A stretch of DNA of 16,830 bases, taken from GCA-2732805 sp964516605 (GTDB taxonomy: Bacteria > Pseudomonadota > Gammaproteobacteria > Coxiellales > Coxiellaceae). Within the stretch, counting starts at the first letter, position 1. The number at the start of each line of letters is the position of its first letter. Shown piece by piece: positions 1 through 7,676 of the stretch. Made by a program: the position numbers and the translations under genes. The stretch covers positions 1 to 16,830 of the forward strand of contig CAZFAA010000034.1 of assembly GCA_964516605.1 (NCBI GenBank), read 5' to 3'. Below the pieces are notes generated by a model. It searched no databases. It was not told the DNA's origin and saw nothing but the letters and a program-made list of their open reading frames with translations.

Positions 1-72
1 ATTATTACAGTAATAATGCTTATGGCAGCTTATCTGTGCCGATTTAGCGGGTCGGTGCAGGAAGCAAACGCA

Positions 73-1182
73 TCATTTCAATGCTTCAATCAACGCCTTT
101 AAAAACCGTGCTGCTTCGCCACCGGTAATCGCACGATGATCAATGGTGACAGACAATGGCAGTATTTTGTGAATGACTGCTGCACCATCGTGAGCGATCA
201 CTTCATCACGCAGTTTACCCACTCCAACGATAGCGGTCATGGGTGGTAATAAGATCGGTGTTGCATAGCGTCCGGTAATCGTTCCGAAATTGGAAAGTAT
301 AATGGTCGCACCATGCAGATCGTCTTGCGCAATATGTTTTGTTTTTGCCTGTTCTTTAAAAAGATTAATTTTAGTGCGGACTGTGTCATCAGATAAGGCG
401 GTGACGTTTTTCAGAACGGGCACATAAAGACCGTGTTCGGTATCAACAGCAAGACCAATGTTAACTTCGGTGTTGAGTTTATATGCCATGTGTTTGCCAT
501 CAAAATGCGCGTTGAGCATGGGCTCAGTTTGACAGGCTGCAGCCATGGCGCGAATCAAGCGGATGGTAACGTTATCGGTTCCATACCACGCGTTGACGTC
601 TGCATCCTCGGTAAGTGTCACGGGGACCACTTCACGCTGTGAGTGCGTCATGCTTAAGATCATGGCGCGGCGCACAGCCGGCAAAGTTTGGTAACCATCA
701 GGCAAGGCGGTGGGTGCTGCTGTTTTAGCAGCGTTTTTGACATCACTCATGTGAATGCGTTTGTTGTGTTGCGCCAGTGTCGACAGGTCCACACCGCGAC
801 GTCTGGCTAGTGTTCGTACTGCAGGGCTCGCTAAGCGCTCTGTTATCGCCACGCCACCAAACGTATCATCTTCAGTAATCTGATCGCGCATTTCAATGTT
901 GCCCACAACCGTGCCGCGGTCGTGCTGTGTGGCGGCTTGGTGATCGTGTTCGCCTTCAAATCCGATCAGTGGGTCACCGGTGTGAATGGTATCACCAACA
1001 GCGCCATAGCATTTGGCAATCACACCATTTTGTGCTGCTGGAACATCGACCAGAGCTTTGGCTGTTTCCATCGCCACTAATGGCTGGTCGATTGTTACGG
1101 TATCACCTTCTTTGACATACCACTCACGAATTTGCGCATCCGGTAAGCCTTCGCCCAGATCAGGCAGTTTAAAGATAATCAT
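73..1182 (-). CDS. pdhC: Dihydrolipoyl acyltransferase (E2) of a 2-oxoacid dehydrogenase complex
   Basis: This is the core acyltransferase that moves the acyl group from its lipoyl arm to CoA in a pyruvate or branched-chain 2-oxoacid dehydrogenase complex. It has 369 residues. A single lipoyl domain spans about 1-77, with the lipoylated lysine in ETAKA (K42). A peripheral-subunit-binding domain lies at about 117-150 (ASPAVRTLARRRGVDLS), and the catalytic domain at about 165-369 ends with DHRAITGGEAARFL. I chose the ATG at 1182 over the GTG at 1188. It overlaps the E1beta stop as ATGA, sits 5 nt after GGAG (1188-1191), and gives the usual MIIFKLPDLGEG opening. Two oddities are visible. The HxxxDG motif reads HRAITG, with Thr in the Asp position. 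The binding domain lacks the usual GxGxxGRI loop (AQHNKRI instead). It is last of three coupled genes. Substrate cannot be fixed from sequence alone. Confidence 0.9.
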   Translation of the reverse strand: MIIFKLPDLGEGLPDAQIREWYVKEGDTVTIDQPLVAMETAKALVDVPAAQNGVIAKCYGAVGDTIHTGDPLIGFEGEHDHQAATQHDRGTVVGNIEMRDQITEDDTFGGVAITERLASPAVRTLARRRGVDLSTLAQHNKRIHMSDVKNAAKTAAPTALPDGYQTLPAVRRAMILSMTHSQREVVPVTLTEDADVNAWYGTDNVTIRLIRAMAAACQTEPMLNAHFDGKHMAYKLNTEVNIGLAVDTEHGLYVPVLKNVTALSDDTVRTKINLFKEQAKTKHIAQDDLHGATIILSNFGTITGRYATPILLPPMTAIVGVGKLRDEVIAHDGAAVIHKILPLSVTIDHRAITGGEAARFLKALIEALK

Positions 1183-2162
1183 AAGCACTCCATAATAGTA
1201 TCGACGGCATCCATGATGCGTTTTACAGATGGCAGATAGCGATTTTCATTTTTGTAATAGGGCATCACTGAATCAAAACCAGTAACGCGTTGAATAGGGG
1301 CAATCAAAAAATCAAATGCGTATTCGGATAATTGCGCGGCAATTTCAGCACCGACACCGCAGTTGCGTGCGGCCTCATGAATAATAACGCAGCGTTTGGT
1401 TTTTTCAACAGACTGCAGAATTGTTTCAATGTCGATGGGGGAGATGGTGGCCAGATCAATCACTTCACAATCGACATTGAGCTTGGATAATTCATCTGCC
1501 GCTTGCAATGTTTCAGTCATCATCGCACCCCAACTGATGAGGGTGATGTCGGTGCCGGGTCGCAAGATAAAACACGTATCCAGCGGTAGCGCTTGGCCAT
1601 TATCGGGTACGAATTGTTTGGTTAACCGGTAGATGCGTTTTGGTTCTAAAAATAAAACCGGATCCGGATTACGAATGGCGGCAAGCAGTAAACCGTAAGC
1701 GCGCGCGGGTGACGAAGGGATAACAACGCGCAATCCTGGAATGTGTGCAAACAGTGCTTCAGTGCTTTCGCAGTGGTGTTCGGGTGCATGAATACCGCCA
1801 CCATAAGGTGCACGAAATACAATCGGGCAGCTTAGGCGTCCGCGTGTGCGGTGGCGCATACGTGTTGCATGCGAAATGATGTGGTCAAATGCCGAGTAAA
1901 TAAAGCCAAGAAATTGAAATTCAGCAATTGGCTTGAGACCTTGAGTGGCCATCCCCACGCTTAAACCTGCAATCATTGATTCGGCCAGCGGTGTGTCGAT
2001 GACGCGTTCTGCACCAAATTTTTCAAGAAGCCCGACAGTTGTGCGAAATACGCCGCCATTGGTGGCAATATCTTCACCCAGAATAATCACATCGTGATCG
2101 TGTTCCATTTCATAGGCAATGGCTTGTGTGACGGCTTGCGCCAATGTAATGGGTTCGCTCAT
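1179..2162 (-). CDS. pdhB: 2-oxoacid dehydrogenase E1 beta subunit (transketolase-like)
   Basis: This is the beta subunit of the thiamine-diphosphate E1 heterotetramer, which decarboxylates the 2-oxoacid and reductively acylates the E2 lipoyl group. It has 327 residues, a normal length. Visible family features are LGEDIATNGGVFRTT (about 28-42), DTPLAES with the expected cofactor-contacting Glu61, EFQF at about 81, the RAPYGGGIHAPEHHCES segment (about 117-133), and a C-terminal transketolase domain with ITLISWGAM and IDLATISPID. The ATG at 2162 overlaps the E1alpha stop codon as ATGA, and the gene's own stop overlaps the E2 ATG in the same way. All three subunits should therefore be translated together at fixed stoichiometry. 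It is clearly E1beta of the PDH/BCKDH family; I cannot tell pyruvate from branched-chain specificity. Confidence 0.93.
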   Translation of the reverse strand: MSEPITLAQAVTQAIAYEMEHDHDVIILGEDIATNGGVFRTTVGLLEKFGAERVIDTPLAESMIAGLSVGMATQGLKPIAEFQFLGFIYSAFDHIISHATRMRHRTRGRLSCPIVFRAPYGGGIHAPEHHCESTEALFAHIPGLRVVIPSSPARAYGLLLAAIRNPDPVLFLEPKRIYRLTKQFVPDNGQALPLDTCFILRPGTDITLISWGAMMTETLQAADELSKLNVDCEVIDLATISPIDIETILQSVEKTKRCVIIHEAARNCGVGAEIAAQLSEYAFDFLIAPIQRVTGFDSVMPYYKNENRYLPSVKRIMDAVDTIMECL

Positions 2163-3223
2163 GATGCTTCATCCTCAATCTGATCGCGTTGCTCCATTAA
2201 AGCATTGGGGAGTGTTTCAAAAAGATAATCAATCATATCCGTTGGATCTTGGGGTTTTTGATTCACATAAATAGCAACAGTTTTTTCAATGACATTGGCA
2301 CACTCGGTTTGCAATTCAGCCTCAAGAGTTTGTGACCACACACCTTGTTCTTCAAGGTAACGGCGCAGTCGGCTAATGGGTTCTTTTTGCCAAGCGTGCT
2401 GTACTTCTTCGGCGCTGCGATAGCGTGATGCATCGTCTGCTGTCGTGTGATCACCTAAACGGTAGGTCATGAATTCAATGAGTGTCGGCCCTTTCCCAGC
2501 ATATGCTTTTTTTAAGGCATACTGCATGATGGTCATAACAGCCACGATATCATTGCCATCAATTTGTATTCCTTCAAAGCCCGCTGCAATCGCTTTTTGT
2601 GCAATACTTTGTGCGGCGGTTTGTTTTTCGCGTGGAACAGAGATAGCATATTGATTGTTAATCACGGCAAAAATAACAGGTAAATTCCAGACACCGGCTA
2701 CATTCATCGCTTCATAAAAATCGCCTTTTGAGGTGCCACCATCGCCAATGGTGGTGACCACAGCATTTTTTTGTTGGCGGTATTTCAAAGCAAAGGCCAC
2801 GCCAGCTGCATGCAAACATTGGCAAGCAATCGGCACACAAATGGGTAGATCATGCGGATTGTGCGGGTGATCACTGCCACGTTCATCACCACCCCAATAA
2901 CTCAATATCTCCGACATTTTGACGCCGCGTTGAATTGAGGTGCCTTGATTGCGGTAATACGGGCAAAAAATATCTTCTTTGGCCATGGAGTAGCCAATAC
3001 CGATATCAATAGCCTCTTGTCCAATTGAAGTAGGGTAGGTACCCATTTTGCCAGTGCGCTGTAAATTGATTGCTTTCATATCCAATGTGCGTGACAACGT
3101 CATTTGGCGGTAAAGTTGGAGCAATAAGGCATTATCGATACATTCAGGAAAGGGTTGAGTGGGCTTGCTGTGTTCATCAAGATACTGCAGATAATCAATT
3201 TCAAATTCGAGAATTTTTTTCAT
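2159..3223 (-). CDS. pdhA: 2-oxoacid dehydrogenase E1 alpha subunit
   Basis: This is the alpha subunit of E1, which carries the thiamine diphosphate motif: GDGGTSKGDF (starting near residue 160) through VINNQ (189-190), the classic GDG-to-NN spacing. It has 354 residues from the ATG at 3223. The open frame extends 21 codons further to a TTG at 3286. I prefer 3223 because MKKILEFEIDYLQYLD matches the usual N-terminal start of this family, though no strong ribosome binding site precedes any candidate. The regulatory-loop region TYRLGDHTTADDASRYRS and the ISRLRRYLEEQG segment resemble branched-chain E1alpha as much as pyruvate E1alpha. The pdh symbol is therefore a convenience. It is the first gene of a pdhA-pdhB-pdhC operon. 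No E3 gene is in the window, so lipoamide dehydrogenase must lie elsewhere. Confidence 0.9.
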   Translation of the reverse strand: MKKILEFEIDYLQYLDEHSKPTQPFPECIDNALLLQLYRQMTLSRTLDMKAINLQRTGKMGTYPTSIGQEAIDIGIGYSMAKEDIFCPYYRNQGTSIQRGVKMSEILSYWGGDERGSDHPHNPHDLPICVPIACQCLHAAGVAFALKYRQQKNAVVTTIGDGGTSKGDFYEAMNVAGVWNLPVIFAVINNQYAISVPREKQTAAQSIAQKAIAAGFEGIQIDGNDIVAVMTIMQYALKKAYAGKGPTLIEFMTYRLGDHTTADDASRYRSAEEVQHAWQKEPISRLRRYLEEQGVWSQTLEAELQTECANVIEKTVAIYVNQKPQDPTDMIDYLFETLPNALMEQRDQIEDEAS

Positions 3224-3417
3224 TGTGTGGCTCAGGCAGTCAGCGTAACGATGCGACATGTTACCAGGATTTACGAAGGGGAGCAAAGTGTATACCGCTT
3301 GCTCTTGAAGTGTAATGGGTATGGTTCTGTGAAAGATTGAGTGTGGTTGGCTTTCTATTCAGTGTATGCTCACGTAGAATGACATTATTTTTATTATGAT
3401 CAAAGGGGGGCTATACA

Positions 3418-4149
3418 ATGGATTCTCTCATTTTACCTCACGTCATTGCGCACCGTGGTGCACCACATTATGCCCCTGAGAACACGATTTTGAGTTTGCG
3501 TAAAGCACAGAAACTCGGTGCGACGTGGGTGGAGTTTGATGTGATGTTGACGCAAGACGGTGTGCCTGTTGTTATACATGATGAGACAGTGGATCGCACA
3601 ACTAATGGTTATGGTTTTGTAAGTCAGTATCATTATGCAGAGTTAAGTCGCTTAGATGCAGGTGGCGGTCAATCCATTCCTACATTAGAAGAATGGTTAA
3701 CAGTAGCTGCTGAGTTAGGAATGGGTATTAATATTGAACTTAAAGAAAAAACCATAGGTGCTCAGGCCATCGCCGCGAAGACGCATGCGTTACTCCAAAA
3801 AAAGTGGACCAAGTCCTTACCCAAGCCGCTCATTTCAAGTTCTAATATGGCGTGTCTTACAGCCTATCGTCAATTGGATCATAAAGCACAGATAGCGTTG
3901 ATTAGTGGTTTTATGCCGGTGTTATGGAGGGCTAAATTAGCCTCTGTGAAAGCGTGTGCATTGGTTATTGATCACCAACATGTCAGTGCTAAGAAAGTTC
4001 AAGAGCTACATGAAGTCGGCTATAAAGTATTAGCCTATACAGTGAATAATCAAAAATTGTTTGAAAAAATGCTCATTGATGGCGTTGACAGTGTCTTTAC
4101 CGATGATTTGAAAACAGTGCGCGAGCCAAGCGCGGTGAAACGCTATTAA
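3418..4149 (+). CDS. ugpQ: Cytosolic glycerophosphodiester phosphodiesterase (GDPD family)
   Basis: This enzyme hydrolyses deacylated phospholipid head groups (glycerophosphodiesters) to sn-glycerol 3-phosphate and an alcohol. It has 243 residues, close to cytosolic UgpQ. The TIM-barrel signature is complete: HRG at 12-14, PEN at 20-22, E39 and D41 in VEFDV, H54-D55 in VIHDETVDRTTNG, and a downstream NIELKEK strand. The C-terminus has the usual GVDSVFTDD. No signal peptide or membrane segment is present, so it should act in the cytoplasm. The ATG is preceded by a strong AAGGGGGG ribosome binding site (3403-3410) with 7-nt spacing. It is divergent from the pdh operon. Its last 53 bp overlap the end of the convergent methyltransferase gene. 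Orthology to UgpQ specifically is likely but not proven; the catalytic class is secure. Confidence 0.9.
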   Translation: MDSLILPHVIAHRGAPHYAPENTILSLRKAQKLGATWVEFDVMLTQDGVPVVIHDETVDRTTNGYGFVSQYHYAELSRLDAGGGQSIPTLEEWLTVAAELGMGINIELKEKTIGAQAIAAKTHALLQKKWTKSLPKPLISSSNMACLTAYRQLDHKAQIALISGFMPVLWRAKLASVKACALVIDHQHVSAKKVQELHEVGYKVLAYTVNNQKLFEKMLIDGVDSVFTDDLKTVREPSAVKRY

Positions 4150-4786
4150 GATAGTATTTTGCACGCAAGAGTTGCTGTTCAGGTAGTGTAGCATCTCCTT
4201 GCGTACCTAATTTTTCACGTTTACGTTGCGTGGTATCGTACAAGCTGATGGCAGCAGATACGGATAAATTCATGCTTTCAGACATGCCCACCATGGGAAT
4301 AGTATAGAGAATAGAGCACGCCTGTTGTGCTGCAGAACTTAGGCCACGTTGTTCGTTGCCAATCAGAATACATAAAGGTTGATCGATGCTGACTTCGTGT
4401 AAGGGTGTTAGCGCATCCACTGTTCCAGCTGCTAGGGTTAAGGATTGTGATGCAGCATATTCTAAAAATTCCGCGAGTGTTCGGTAGTAATGGATGTCCA
4501 CCCAATATAGCGCACCTTGTGTGATCTGTTTTGCCATGGGTGTTGTGCCTTCTGCTGAGATAATGTGAACATGACCAACTCCTAATGCTTCTGATGTGCG
4601 TATTGCGGCAAAGGCATTATTGATGTCGCTCGGTGACTCAATCGCTAGATGAATACTATTCAATCGACCGTTAATAACGTTATCGATGCGTTGCGCGCGT
4701 TGTTCATTGACATAGGGTGTCAGCTCTTCAATGATGACACGGGCGGGATACTGCTCTAAAATAGCACTTTGTTCTTTGAATTTCAT
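4097..4786 (-). CDS. trmH: TrmH/SpoU-family RNA 2'-O-ribose methyltransferase
   Basis: This SPOUT-class methyltransferase uses S-adenosylmethionine to methylate a ribose 2'-OH, most likely G18 of tRNA by similarity to TrmH. The three SpoU motifs are present: INNAFAAIRTSEALGV (motif 1, with the N...RT pattern), ILIGNEQRGLS (motif 2) and IPMVGMSESMNLSVSAAI (motif 3, the trefoil-knot cofactor site). A C-terminal extension (LLRAKYYLNSV...) resembles that of TrmH. From the ATG at 4786 it has 229 residues, the size of the E. coli enzyme. A TTG at 4813 would add nine residues. Neither start has a clear ribosome binding site. A weak promoter-like pair upstream (TTGACC and TATTCC with 17-bp spacing, + coordinates 4833 to 4805) would favour 4786. 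The gene is divergent from cfa and overlaps the phosphodiesterase tail. RNA substrate is inferred, not shown. Confidence 0.82.
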   Translation of the reverse strand: MKFKEQSAILEQYPARVIIEELTPYVNEQRAQRIDNVINGRLNSIHLAIESPSDINNAFAAIRTSEALGVGHVHIISAEGTTPMAKQITQGALYWVDIHYYRTLAEFLEYAASQSLTLAAGTVDALTPLHEVSIDQPLCILIGNEQRGLSSAAQQACSILYTIPMVGMSESMNLSVSAAISLYDTTQRKREKLGTQGDATLPEQQLLRAKYYLNSVSPRLARALFSNHR

Positions 4787-4890
4787 GGTGGTGAGTATAG
4801 CCGTGGAATACAAGGAAATAAAGAGAGGGTCAACATGCCCGGCATCTCTTAATTCGCAACTTCAATAGCGAGTGGTATAGAGGATAGAGT

Positions 4891-6015
4891 ATGCATGAAA
4901 CTATTACTCAGGCACTGGACTTCGTTGATATTAAAATCAATGGAAATCGTCCTTGGGATATTCAGATTCACGATTCCCGCTGGTTTAAACGTATATTGCA
5001 AGAGCCTTCTTTGGGTCTTGGTGAATCGTATATGGAAGGTTGGTGGGACTGTCAGCAACTGGATGAGTTTTTTTTTCGTATTTGCCGCGGATTGGATTTT
5101 AGCAAAATATATAATAAAGCAACTCTGATTAAGTTTGTCTTCAAGCATTTTTTCATGAATGAGCAATCGCGTTTTTTAGCAAAAAAAGTAGCGGATGTGC
5201 ATTATAATCTCGACAACACCTTGTATCAGTTGATGTTGGGCCCATCCATGGCCTATACCTGTGCTTATTGGAATGATACGCAGGATTTAACCGAGGCACA
5301 AAATAAAAAATACGAATTAGTTTGTCAAAAATTACAGTTGCAACCAGGTGAGCAGGTATTGGAGTTGGGTTGTGGTTGGGGTGGTTTTGCACATTATGCT
5401 GCAACACAGTATGGCGTACACATTCACTCAGTGAATATCGCTACAGAACAAATGGTGTTCGCCACAGAATTATGTAAAGGCTTGCCAGTTACATTCTACA
5501 CTTGTGATTACCGCGATGTAGACTGTTATAACCCACGTGCTATTGAATTTGATAAAGTAGTCAGTATTGGTATGTGCGAGCATGTTGGGCATAAAAATTA
5601 CCGACAGTTTATGCAATTGGTGCGCCAAAACATTAAAAAAGATGGTTTGTTTTTGCTGCACACGATTGGTAAAAATGACAGTAATTCTTTTACAGATCCG
5701 TGGGTACGCAAGTATATTTTCCCAAGTGGGCAATTACCATCTGTTGCGTTGCTTGCCCAGGCATCAGAGAAATATTTTGTCATGGAGGATTTACATAATT
5801 TTAGCGCATTTTACGATAAAACACTGATGGCATGGCAGTATAATTTTGCACAGCATTGGCCTGAGCTGAAAAATAAATACGATGAGCGTTTCTACCGTAT
5901 GTGGAATTATTATTTACTCTCGTGTGCCGGTGGTTTTAGATCGCGCACCTTGCAATTGTGGCAATGTGTATTTTCACCTCAAGGACAGGTGGGTGGGTAT
6001 GACAGTATTCGTTAA
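4891..6015 (+). CDS. cfa: Cyclopropane-fatty-acyl-phospholipid synthase-like methyltransferase
   Basis: This protein transfers the SAM methyl group to the double bond of an unsaturated phospholipid acyl chain, giving either a cyclopropane or, in BfaB/TmsB-type enzymes, a 10-methylene product. It has 374 residues against about 382 for E. coli Cfa. The SAM-binding motif LELGCGWGGFA is at 158-167. All the residues I recall for the bicarbonate/active site are present: C124, E230 in GMCEHVG, H257 and I259 in LLHTIG, and Y308 in FYDKTLMAW (E. coli C139, E239, H266, I268, Y317). The ATG follows AGGA (4881-4884) with 6-nt spacing. The gene overlaps the downstream flavoprotein gene by 17 bp, which implies coupled translation and a shared pathway. 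The T9 run at 5068-5076 encodes three Phe and is in frame. The family is certain; cyclopropane versus methylene product is open. Confidence 0.9.
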   Translation: MHETITQALDFVDIKINGNRPWDIQIHDSRWFKRILQEPSLGLGESYMEGWWDCQQLDEFFFRICRGLDFSKIYNKATLIKFVFKHFFMNEQSRFLAKKVADVHYNLDNTLYQLMLGPSMAYTCAYWNDTQDLTEAQNKKYELVCQKLQLQPGEQVLELGCGWGGFAHYAATQYGVHIHSVNIATEQMVFATELCKGLPVTFYTCDYRDVDCYNPRAIEFDKVVSIGMCEHVGHKNYRQFMQLVRQNIKKDGLFLLHTIGKNDSNSFTDPWVRKYIFPSGQLPSVALLAQASEKYFVMEDLHNFSAFYDKTLMAWQYNFAQHWPELKNKYDERFYRMWNYYLLSCAGGFRSRTLQLWQCVFSPQGQVGGYDSIR

Positions 6016-7354
6016 TCAAGATTATCCATTGCGCTGCAAAACGCTGCAGCAGAAACTTAAACGTGTTACGGGTTACACAGAACCGATTGCTATTAAGAAA
6101 AGTACGTCTAATTTATTTCGGCATCGTAAAAAACATAAACCCAGATTAGATATACGCCAATTTAACCATGTTTTGTCAATTGATGTTGAAGCGATGACGG
6201 TTGAGGTGGAGGGGCTCATTACCTATGCCGATTTGGTTGCGGCAACCGCGCCGTATCATGTATTGCCAGCAGTTGTGCCGGAGCTGAAAACCATTACAGT
6301 GGGTGGCGCTTTAACGGGTATTGGCATTGAATCGTCGTCGTTTCGGTATGGGCTCGTGCATGAAACGATTGTGGAGTTTGATGTCTTATTAGCCGATGGT
6401 GAGATTGTAACGTGTCATGCTGATAATGAACACCGTGATTTATTTTTTGCTTTTCCCAATTCGTATGGAACCTTCGGTTATGCATTGCGCATCGTTTTAA
6501 AGGTGATACCAAGTTCTACTTACGTTGAATTGAATTATCATCATTTTAATGAACCGCTTGCGTGTTTTCAAAAATTAAAAACGCTATGTTTGGAGAATCA
6601 TGCATCAGGTAAAATCGATTTTATTGAGGGGATTGTATTTAACGCAGATGATTTGGTCATCGCCACAGCACAGTTTACTCATGCCACCCCTTATCTGCAT
6701 GACTATAAAAAAAGACGTATTTATTATAAGTCGATTCAAAACTGTCGACAGGATTTTTTAACAGCAGAGGATTATATCTGGCGTTGGGATACGGATTGGT
6801 TTTGGTGTTCTAAAGTGTTTGGCGTGCACAATCCGTTCGTCAGATTCCTTTGGCCGAAACGCTATTTAAATTCTAAAACATACCGCAAGATCATGCATTG
6901 GGCTGAGCACAATACGCTCATCAGATGGTGCAGTAATGCCTTCTCAAAACCCACTGAATCAGTGATACAGGATGTCGCTATTCCAATTGAACACGCCTAT
7001 ACTTTTTTTCATTTTATTATGCAGACTATTCCGCTGCGACCAATTTGGATGTGCCCTACGCTGTCTTATAGCGATCAATGCTTTACCTTATTTAATTTAG
7101 AACCTCATGTGTTGTATATTAATTTTGGTTTTTGGGGCATGATACCGAGTGATAAAGAGCCAGCCTATTACAACCGACTCATTGAGCAAAAAGTTATAGA
7201 ATTAAAAGGAATTAAATCACTGTATTCATCGTGCTATTACTCTGAAGATGAATTTTGGTCCATTTTTCCAAAACAACACTACGATGCATTAAAAATGCGT
7301 TATGACCCACAGCATAAACTTCTGAATTTGTATAAGAAGGTTGTGACCGAATAA
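5999..7354 (+). CDS. DHCR24-like FAD-binding oxidoreductase (BfaA/TmsA-type candidate)
   Basis: This is a VAO-type flavoprotein of 451 residues whose whole length resembles the DHCR24/DWF1 family. The FAD-binding segment runs from SIDVEAMTVEVEGLITYADLV (about 60-80) through TVGGALTGIGIESSSFRYGL (100-119), FDVLLADGEIV and NSYGTFGYALRIVLKVIP (154-171). The C-terminal cap has PIWMCP, VLYINFGFWG and SLYSSCYYSEDEFW, which match the same family. The ATG at 5999 lies inside cfa. It has GGTGGG upstream, and in-frame sequence further upstream is merely cfa read in another frame. In actinobacteria a protein of this type (BfaA/TmsA) reduces the 10-methylene acyl chain made by a Cfa-like partner, yielding 10-methyl fatty acid. 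The 17-bp overlap with cfa supports that role here, by inference. A soluble or peripheral location is likely; no clear membrane segment is visible. Confidence 0.85.
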   Translation: MTVFVNQDYPLRCKTLQQKLKRVTGYTEPIAIKKSTSNLFRHRKKHKPRLDIRQFNHVLSIDVEAMTVEVEGLITYADLVAATAPYHVLPAVVPELKTITVGGALTGIGIESSSFRYGLVHETIVEFDVLLADGEIVTCHADNEHRDLFFAFPNSYGTFGYALRIVLKVIPSSTYVELNYHHFNEPLACFQKLKTLCLENHASGKIDFIEGIVFNADDLVIATAQFTHATPYLHDYKKRRIYYKSIQNCRQDFLTAEDYIWRWDTDWFWCSKVFGVHNPFVRFLWPKRYLNSKTYRKIMHWAEHNTLIRWCSNAFSKPTESVIQDVAIPIEHAYTFFHFIMQTIPLRPIWMCPTLSYSDQCFTLFNLEPHVLYINFGFWGMIPSDKEPAYYNRLIEQKVIELKGIKSLYSSCYYSEDEFWSIFPKQHYDALKMRYDPQHKLLNLYKKVVTE

Positions 7355-7373
7355 TCAATTAGGAGAACGTGTT

Positions 7374-7670
7374 ATGTTAAACGATGACATTAAAAAAATT
7401 CAATTAGCCATTTCAACCAATACAAAATTGAGCGAGCAAGAACGCCATAAACTTTTAAAATTATCTGAGAACTTACATCAAGAATTACGCGATCTTGAAA
7501 AGACCCATCAAGAAGGTGCCCAGCACATTGCTATGCATACCGAGCAAATTCTGCAAGATGCAACGCCTGAGGCATTATCTGGTTTGGAAGAGATGATCCG
7601 TAAATTTGAGGTGACGCACCCTAATTTGACACGCATCGTGCAAACGCTGTGCGCGCAATTTGGGGTCTAG
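7374..7670 (+). CDS. DUF4404 family small protein
   Basis: This is a 98-residue, highly helical and charged protein. The C-terminal part (LSGLEEMIRKFEVTHPNLTRIVQTLCAQFGV) carries the FE..HP.L pattern I associate with the DUF4404 family, whose function is unknown. The N-terminal half (LSEQERHKLLKLSENLHQELRDLE) looks like a coiled coil. No membrane segment or signal peptide is present. The start is secure: ATG with AGGAG (7361-7365) 8 nt upstream. It lies 19 nt after the flavoprotein stop and 6 nt before ribD, so it is almost certainly co-transcribed with both. The position suggests no specific role, and I do not propose one. Confidence 0.75.
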   Translation: MLNDDIKKIQLAISTNTKLSEQERHKLLKLSENLHQELRDLEKTHQEGAQHIAMHTEQILQDATPEALSGLEEMIRKFEVTHPNLTRIVQTLCAQFGV

Positions 7671-7676
7671 TCGTTC

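Noticed and set aside
1..72. A short frame overlapping the E2 stop toward the left edge (possible E3 gene start)
   Set aside because: The frame from the overlapping ATG closes after nine codons, and no other start or RNA gene is visible in these 72 bases.
3224..3286. TTG start at 3286 for E1alpha
   Set aside because: It adds 21 residues with no family similarity, while ATG 3223 gives the expected N-terminus.
5068..5076. Long T runs (5068-5076 in cfa, 10252-10260 and 11706-11713 in the repeat protein) as phase-variation tracts
   Set aside because: All are in frame and encode Phe/Leu stretches. An AT-rich genome explains them, and one lies in a housekeeping-type gene.
5882..5998. Upstream extension of the flavoprotein start to 5882
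   Set aside because: The extra 39 residues are simply cfa read in another frame; similarity to the family begins near the ATG at 5999.
4891..6015. Cfa as part of the common gammaproteobacterial amine-oxidase/DUF1365/cfa cluster
   Set aside because: No DUF1365 or amine-oxidase-type flavoprotein is adjacent; the neighbour is a VAO/DHCR24-type protein.
5999..7354. Equating the flavoprotein with the eukaryote-like sterol reductases reported in Coxiella
   Set aside because: As I recall, those are multi-pass membrane ERG4-type enzymes; this is a soluble-looking FAD-binding protein of another fold.
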